A stretch of DNA of 64,000 nt, taken from positions 43,181,753-43,245,752 of the forward strand of contig NC_092804.1 of NCBI RefSeq assembly GCF_040954645.1, written 5' to 3'. This document shows, piece by piece, positions 14,020 through 23,600 of the stretch. Every line of letters starts with the position of its first letter. Positions within the stretch are counted from its first letter, which is position 1. The DNA comes from Diabrotica undecimpunctata (taxonomy: Eukaryota; Arthropoda; Insecta; Coleoptera; Chrysomelidae). The position numbers were made by a program, and so were the translations under genes. The notes under the pieces are model-generated. The model did not search any database. It was not told the origin of the DNA and saw only the letters and a list, made by a program, of their open reading frames with translations.

Positions 14020-17000
14020 TTTCTATTATCTTTCAATTTTTTAAATTTCCTGATATCTGTGTCTATAAAATAAGACTAGGACCTACAAACTTTAGAACAC
14101 TATAATGTAGTCATAAAAGTATTTTAAGTAGGTACCTAAATGTTATTGTTTTGCCAATTTGTTTCCTGAAAATTAAGATTAAGAATTAGAAAATTGGGAA
14201 TATATTTTTTAAGTATTACGAAAAGTGGTACTGAACTTGTCCTTTATTGATAATAAAATTTTTGTAATATATTCTTTTGAAAAATGTAAATTATATTTTT
14301 AAAATTAAACAATTTTTTTATAGACTAAAAACCTTACCGAGATGCCCATCTGCGAAGAGAACGAAAACAGTCCCAATTATTCTAGTCCTCAAACTACCCC
14401 AATTCACCTCAACAAAACCCTTTCCGATAACCTTATTCAAAAACGTTCTCTAATTAGTTCAGTTACCGATTCAGTCGAGCAAATCATGCACCATTTCTCA
14501 CTGGCATCCAATCAGATCGAACTAAATGCACTGGGAGACTCGAGCATAAATCCAGCATGCGCCAAATTGGCATTAACCACGCTCTGTCCGGCACTCTACG
14601 CAATATTAAGTGACGGCTTAAAGCCGAGCCTTGAAACAAGTTTTGGGGCTATACATAATTCTGTCTGGCAGGTGGTAGAGGCTTCTTCGCAGCAAGGGCC
14701 TCTTACCAAAGCACTGCATGATTTAGTGATGCGTATTAACAGCGAAGATGCCATAACGGAAGGATTGGTCAAATTCAACGCTTTCGTCTTCGGATTGCTC
14801 AACGTCAGGTCTTTGGATGCTTGGGCTAGTTTTCTAAGAACTAGAGAAAGTGTACTAAAGAAACATTATACTGCTGATTCGTTGTTGGTGATGTCGCATA
14901 CAGGAGGAGCAAACATCAGATCTCTATTGGATACGATGATCGCTGCTTTGCAGCCACTTGCCTTTTTGCCTTTCCAGTTGGATTTGCTGTTTGAATTCAA
15001 ACAACTACACCAGAGCTTTAAGAGAATGGATTCGTATCATCAACCGTTTAGTCCTACGCACAAGGTATGCATGACCACTTAACCTAATACTGCTTTCTTT
15101 CCAAGCTACAATATTTTACTTAAAAAAAAAAAACAAAATATTTTTGAAGCTTTTTTCAATATATTGATTTTTTATTTATTTGCTACATTTCCCGAAAGAG
15201 AAAACTGTGGCTTGGAGAACAACTAGTTAAATTATCTAAAATAAATATTTAGATGCTACTATATCGAATAAAACCATGTTTCCGTTATATCTTATTAGTA
15301 ATCACCCGATCTCCACGAAATTCTCAGCCCATGGAAAATATACGAACTTTTTGAAAAAAAATTATTTTGACTTTCAGAAAATGATATATTTATACAGATA
15401 ATTTCAGACATACTTTCCAATACGAAAATTAAGATATTAAAAATAATAAGTTTGTTTTTCGGAAATACAATTCTAGGATGTATGTTATAAAATGATACAC
15501 CATCGGTAGATGCTACGTGAAAATAGTTTGTGTGTTTAATTTTGTCTTGTTAGATTTTGTTTGTGATTCGGGCTAGCTATATCCTGCTAGCAGATGTAAC
15601 AAGAAGTGTTACCTCGAGTCACGTCGTCGTGCGATAGCATCTTAGTAACTAAACAAAGCTAGTAGTATTGTTCTAACTAATCATACTAACATAAAAACAC
15701 TATTGCTACGTTTGCACTTACATTTTTCGTATCACCATAAAGCAAAAGTGATTACAGATACTCCTAATCGATATTACCATTTACTGCATTATTTTTTATA
15801 GTAGACATGAATTTGAATCCACATTTTTTTCTCTAATTATACGTAAAAGAAATAATGATATAGATTTGTATATAAATTTAATATTTTATGCACTACTTTC
15901 CTATTAGTTTATTGACAACATCTATGGCCTCACTCATCTTGCAAGATTGTCACGTTTGAAGAACGATGTTACATTTTTATTTTTTTATATTATTATTTTT
16001 TCTATTGCTGCCAAATAATTAACAGTACTCATTAACTTTTTTTACATTTTTTCTGGTTTGAATATTATTTATATTTAATATTTAAATATATCATTGACAA
16101 TTTTCTCTTAATCATGTTCTATATCTCAGTTTTCCAGTTGGGATCGCCGATCTTCTGGTATCTTGTGTTACCAATTCTATCCACCTTGGTCTACTCCATG
16201 TTCTTATTTTCACTTATTATGTCATCATTATTGAATGTTATATAGTTAGGTCTAATCTGTTCTTATTTTCTATACACCTTGGTCTACACCATGTTCTTAT
16301 TTCCACTTATTATGTTATTATGTCATCATTATTGAATGTTATACAGCTTTGTCTACTCTGTTTTCACTTGTTATGCAGTTGAAATTCTTTTATCATACTA
16401 CAATGTTGGGCCTGGTGTCCTACCCACTGTAGTTTTGAAATTGAAATTCATATCTGTTTTTCTATATTTCGTTTACAAAAACCGCTTCAAACATTTGTAA
16501 TAGTATATTTATTTCAAAGATCCTTAACTTTAATTTCTATTCTAATGAAAGCCACTTGCCTTAAAGTAAATTTAATGTATATTGTATATATTTAATAATT
16601 GGACAATAGCTTTTATAGTAAAGTAACCCTAACACATATGTGTATGTATTTTAGCAGTCTCCGTCGCCCAATTTCAAACAATTTACCTCAGCAAAACTGG
16701 AATTATCAAGATCACGTTCTAATTCAGAATCCGAGGAAATATCAACAGCAAACACCGTAAGAAATTTCTCCTGCAGAGATCAAGATCTGCCCGATCTGAT
16801 AAGCACTTCTCCAGTATCAAAATCCAAGCTACGGGCGGAGAAAGAAAGACCTCGGTCGTGTGTAGAGAGCAGTGGAACTCATCCGAGCTTTAAATTAGGG
16901 GAAGACATAAATGATATAGCAAAGAAACGCTGGTCAGGTATCTCTTTGACCTCTAAACTCTACCAAGCTTACGACAGACTAGCCAAAGAGGATGAAGATT

Positions 17001-20000
17001 ATACAGATAGCTTAGAAAATCCTCGAAATGATAAGAGCGATGAATCAAATTCACAAGAAAATGTTCCTCCCTTGCACGATGACCAGGAACCTGAGTCATT
17101 GGATTCCAACTTTTCTGATGAAAAGCCCATAAATGGCAAAAGGTAAATATTATCACTATATCAACAGATTTATATATATTTATATACATGCTTGTTTACC
17201 TTATTCTTCTTATCCAACTATGTCATGTTTTTCAGATTTAAGAAACTGCAACAACGTTGGGAAATGCTAAGCGGGCAGAATTCAACAGAATCTCCACCAA
17301 CATCGCCAACACATGTGACAAAATCAAAAATTCCCCGACCTATCACTTCCCCTATCAAACCCTCTGGAATACCAATACCTGTGAGTACTGCAAAGACTGT
17401 GAAAAAAGTTACCACGCCGCCAGGTGGGAAAGTTATGCATTGCAAATCTTTACCGAATGTTAAAAGCTCACCGATGAAAAGAAACGTGCCCAATGCAAGG
17501 TAAATATTTAAGTATATATTATTTTCCGTATGGCTTCTAATATAGCTAAATTATAGGGTATATTTTACAATAATGTTAACCAATTAAGATTGCTAAGTGC
17601 TCAATATGGTTCTTAAACTATTTTATTGTGCTATTTTTATATTATCCACTTAATACTGTAATAGTCTCCTCTCATACCGCTAATAGGTGGTATGATATTT
17701 CTTGTTACTAAGGCCTAGACTAATGCCACATGGCAGGAACTTTAAAATACACCCGGTTTAGGGTCAGGGTTTTTAAAGTATCTGCTAATGGTGCATTCAC
17801 GAAACAAACTCAATTTGTTAAATTGATATATATATTAGAAAGATCTTTTATATTGGTCTTATTATTGATAGATTTTTGATCTTTTTATGTGAATCATCTC
17901 CAATATATACATAAAAATCCACATATGCACATAAAGATTCCGGAGGTAAGAAGGTTTTTGACTTAATTTCAATAGAATCTTTTTTTGGCGCTACTGTTCT
18001 GTATTATGTATGATGTGTTTTGCCTGTTGCTTTAATTTTGTAGTCATCACTTAATTATCTTATAATAAGGATCTTGGCAACTACTTGTATACGCGATGAG
18101 TGATGATGTTGTAGAGTGCTTCAACTAACTGTCTGTGTTGATTTGTCTAAAATAAACGGTATGCTCTAAAGAGACGTCCTTGTTGTGTGAATTAGATATC
18201 GTTGTGGATAGAGTTTATAAAAATAACAGTAGAAAAAAGATGTGAAGTTTTACAACAGACTCAACACCATATTGTATCAAAAGGGCTGATTTATTTACAA
18301 TGGGTAAATGTACAAGCAAACTGACGATGTAGCTATGAGTTCTGCGCTATTTTAGATAATACCAAAAAGATATATATCAGATGTACTTACAATCTGATCA
18401 TACTGATCGAACTTCCCAAATTTCAACACTTAATCACGTAACACATTTAATAAATTATTTTCTTTTAAAGGGCGAGCAGAATGGACCAACTGGACCATCC
18501 GCATGATGCAGTGAGACACCCCCAAAGACCCAGTAGTTTACCTTACAACAAGCCCACACAAGCAAATGGAAAAACGTCCAAAATAACACCACCCAGACGT
18601 GCAGCGTCAAGTTCATTAAGCAGAAAACCACTTACTCAGTCAACACCGAAGTAAGTATTAAATTAATTATTAAAAAAATAACATTTTGTGTCGAAAATCA
18701 GGCAACTCTCTGGATTTTAATTAAAAAATACTTTATATAAAGTATATACTATAAATATTCGCATAAACAATGTCTAAATCCAAGGAACACAAATTTGTCC
18801 TTAGTATATCCATGCATTTTAGTTGTATTTTCAAAAGTGATCTACCATTATAATGTCCGATGAGTTACCAATGAATTCATTGTAATTTCAGTGTAATATA
18901 ACCAATTAATCAAACATTATTTAAAGGCAACTAATTTAATTAAAATTCTTAATATAACAATGAATTTAAAGCATGAAAATCTATACAAAATATGTTTCTA
19001 ATAATCCGTATTTTCTCCAGTGGCATTAATTGCAACTTGACACCATACTGTTCTTACGTAAAATTAAATTATCAATTTTGTTTTGAAGTTATATTTCAAT
19101 TTTGTTTAAGAAGATCTTGAACATCTTAGCGACTTTGGCCATTCTTCAAATGAGAAGCGATCTTAATCTCTCTTGGCGACCAGGATCTCTAAAGACTTTC
19201 CCTTTTTTTTAAATTAGGATAGAGACAAAACCTAGTTTCTTGTCTATACTTGTAAGTCCTAATGCACATTACCTGTACCTATCTTAATCTTAATCTATGA
19301 CTTTCATGACGAAACGTGAGAACCCTCTTGATACAGGGGTCTCACTATCAAATGACATGACAAGTAGTGTCCCTGGTACTGCCTAATTTCAGACGAAGAA
19401 GTAGAAATGGTAACTCGCAGTGTATGGGCAGTGGGCGTCTGAGGTGTAGGTCAGCATCATGTAGTCTATTTCTTACAGTTTGGTCACAATTCATACAATA
19501 TTTCTAAATTCCTACAGATTATTCCTACAGAGTACAATAACTCATAAAGGAGTGTAATTATTGATTGATTAATTTTGATGGCATCTTTACCTTTATTTTT
19601 ATGTTGAAAAACTAGAAATAATAATCGTGTTCCTTACACCTTTTTTATGTGTTTAATTTAATATCACCTGGCATTACTTTTTTAATTAGGTATGTTTCAT
19701 GTCAGTTTAGCATACTGCATATAATATTCTTATTAGTTTTGGAAAATTAAATTAAATACACAAATAAGTAAACCATTTAGTAGCAATTTGACCTATTTTA
19801 AGTGATATTATGTTATATAATTTATGTGAAAAACATAAGATGTTGTCAAACTTAATAGCTCAACAGGCTGGCGGACTTACTTCATTGTGAGTAGTAAAGA
19901 GGGTACTAATTATTGTCACACGCCAGAAAGAAACGTTTCAAACCTCCTAGTTTAAATTGAAAAGTTACTTTGCGCTTCCGAATTAAAATTTACGATGTTT

Positions 20001-20584
20001 ATGGTGATACTTGTTCATTATTTGTCCCTACATACGTTGATATTGGTTAAAATTAAATTACTTATCGAAGAAAGACTAAAAGAATGGCCGTTCTATGACG
20101 TTTTATAGTTGTGCTAGCTAACGGTTGGTGTCCAAATTAAAGGTGCAAAAATTAATTAACTAATTTAAAAATTTATTAATTTTAAAACTGTACCTATGCA
20201 TTTTCGACACAATATGTTATTTTTATTACACTTTTATATGATCTGTAGAGCTCTTTTTAGCTCGAACTATAATTTTCCACAATTAAAATTTCTTTTACGA
20301 TTAGGTTGACAGTAATAATAGATCCGTCTTATATGGACAATCCTTGTCCTTTGCAAAAATTTTTTGGCGGTTTCTATAGCCCCTGAGTGAGTAGAGAATG
20401 AAATCATTTTCGGCATTCTAAAATTAACATTTCATTTAGATTAAGTATCTAAGCATCTGTTTGCTCTTGTTGCAGAATAATAACCAATCATCGTGCTTTG
20501 TGTGGCGTAAAACTCAAATAATGCCTATTTCTATTACTAAAATCCATTTTTATTGATGAACTAGTTTTTTTATTTTAAATATGA

Positions 20585-20636
<52 letters not shown>

Positions 20637-23600
20637 TATTTAAGAAAGTACGCCTGTGTTTAAATTGATAAACAACCGCGTTATGACGTCATTTCAGCCT
20701 TACAGTCTCATAAAAAGTCCAACAAACCTCTCTTAGCCCTTTGTCACTCAAGTGGTAAGAGTACAAAGATGCCATATACTTTAATGGCCATAAATGAAAA
20801 TAATTTATTAATATTGTTTTCTGTCGTTTGCGGTTTATCAATGTATGTACTGTCTTAGATACATACAAGTAGATGGCACCTTTGTACGCTTAAAACTTGA
20901 GCGAAAATGGCAGCTTGGTATGCTTACCACTTGAGTGAAAATAGTTAGAAGAGGTTTGTTTGTCTTTTGTGTTTGATTTGGTATTCAGCCCCCACGTCTG
21001 ATGAGCTTGGGTAGGCCGAAAGACGTCATATAGTTTTAGAGAATATAGACTACATATTATTGAAGAATATATGAAGAAGACTTAAAAGGTGCTGTATATT
21101 ATGTAAATGGACAACACCATTCATACAAATAATCAAAGCATAAGGATAGAAAATATGAGTAGGTTCGAGAAAAAGAAGTCTAGAAATTATGGAAAAAATG
21201 CACTAAAAAGTTTAATAAACACTGAAAGCTGTGGCTTAATCGGTAAAAAGTCTCATAATTAACAAAAGGAGGAGTGATATAATAAAGGAAATTTTACAAC
21301 ATAGTAAAATGAAATGTTAAATTTTAATATACAGGCTCGGAATTCGAAGAAATGGATATTTTTTTCAATGTTACTAAAAAACTAGCAACTAACAGAAAGT
21401 TAACATTCTCGACTAAAGATTTAGTTAAATAATAAAACAATTCTAAAAAAAATTTCAAATGGTAAAGATTACTGAAGATTATCAAAGTTTTGTGATCGAT
21501 AACAGCAGTAGTCATGCTGAAAATATGAACTGTCATTTTATTTATCATTATTTAGGAATAGAGGCTTAAAGAGATGAAATTGACACTAAGCTTACAGTGT
21601 TGCAAAATCTATCGGTCGTATATTAATTTCTTAGAGTGCCGATCCTGTATATATATAAATATGGGTATTGTAAACTAAAGTTATTATATACCTACTTTCA
21701 CGATTTGAGCTAGAATTTAACGCTACATAAATTATAAATCAATAACAAATCAGTGGTGTGATGAATTTTAGTTTGTAAAATGAACATAAAAAAGTAACTT
21801 ATTAAAATTTACATTTTAGTTTCCTTGTTAAATACTTTTTAGATGATACTATATTTATTTAATATTTACAAAAATATTGATTGACAAGACAACCATTTCG
21901 ACATAGCGTCGATAAACTAATATTTATATTTTATGTTATTTAAGTATTTATCTCAATCTTTTTGCTTGTTGACGAAGAGAAATGCTCTAATCATTGCATT
22001 AAAGACTTATTCCAACTGTCTTCTTTATATCAACAATTTACAATCTGGGAAATTAGCTCATATCATAGAATAAGAAACAATTCTTATTCTGTGCTCATAC
22101 CTAGTGTCATAAAGTATCAATTAATAAGTATTTATAGGCTACAAGCCCATGGGAGATTTTTGATGGGTCATTTGACCCAGCATGAATCACATATACTACA
22201 ATGTGTAATAACGACTATGCCGTAAGGCCGTGCAAAAATATTGGTATAGCCCGGTTACAGATAATTGAGAAATTTAAAGAGATAGACCAATTGGTGTAAA
22301 AATGGTACGGAACAAAATATCCATGTGCTTAGATCAAATGACATCTGTTTTAATAGTTCCTCTTTAATATTTTGCCTTGTTACAGGATAGTATTCAGAAA
22401 AACGCAAAAATAATTACTGTAAAATATAATTTTATTAGGTACAATTATAAATATCTTATATTTAAATAATTATACGTGTTAGGTCCATTTAATCAAAATA
22501 ATGTTTTTATCTTTAGTCACAATAATGCTTTTATTTACGCTACTGCTAAAATTTGACGATGTAAGCCCCTTTTTATACCTATCAATAAAAGTTTATGAGT
22601 TTATTACTCGATTGTCGGGTTCTTGTCACAGCCCTGCTGTGCTGACCAAGGTTCTTAAATTTCCACGAAATTCTGAACGACCGATAACAAGACTGATGTG
22701 ACTTTCGGTATCGTTACGTTATTTATTAGTGACGATTTCGCTATCAGAAAAATATTAAGTACCTAAATAAAAATGTGGCGTCCATGGGAGAATAGTGCAT
22801 TAGAAATTGTTGAGAATAATGAAGTAGAAATTGTTGAAGAAAATGAGGAAATTCTACGACCAAATAATCCTGAAAATGTTGCTGGACCAAGTAGAGGAAC
22901 TATTAAAAAGCCAGAAAAAAAAACATTTATCGAAAGACGCTAAAGAAATTGTGTTTAATGGATTATGTGAAGAATTGGAACGGCACGAGAGTGTTTTAAA
23001 AACTGCGGCTTTAACAAAAGTTTCATTTACTACTGTATATCGAATTATAAAGGAGGGCATTACAAATAGACAAAAAAGGAGCGACTTTGGACTACATCGA
23101 TCTATTGAGCAACATCTTTTAGGTCCCATTTCAGAAACCATTTATGATAAATTTGCAGGTAATATTATACCCACACTTAACCAAATTTTAGTTGAATTAA
23201 AATCTAAAAATATTATTAATTGCTGTAAATCAACTTTAAGAAAATTGTTACTATCAAATGGTTTTAAATATAAAACAATCAATAAACGACATACTATAAT
23301 GGAAAGTGTCCGTTTAATAAAATGGCATAATGAATATTTGGAAAAGATAACCGAGTACAGAAATAGCGGAAGAAAAATTTATTACTTAGATGAAACGTGG
23401 TTTGACACACTAACGAAACAATTGGCTAAGGTTGGAGTAATGACAATATAAAGTGAAAAAATTAATGTACCAGTTTCCAGGGGAAACGAATATACATTTT
23501 ACATTGTGGAGGGGAAGACGGTTGGGCAACCGATGGCTTACTATTAAGTGCAAAAGACATTAAAGACAATTGTTTGGATTATCATCAAGATATTACGGGT

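Larger units (their letters stand above)
11792..14323. other. Intron 4 overview
   Basis: 2.5 kb containing the LINE relic at 12015-12830, a repeat-like cassette at 13827-13925 and a (TA)n tract at 13971-14015. The rest is AT-rich without a signal. Confidence 0.5.
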
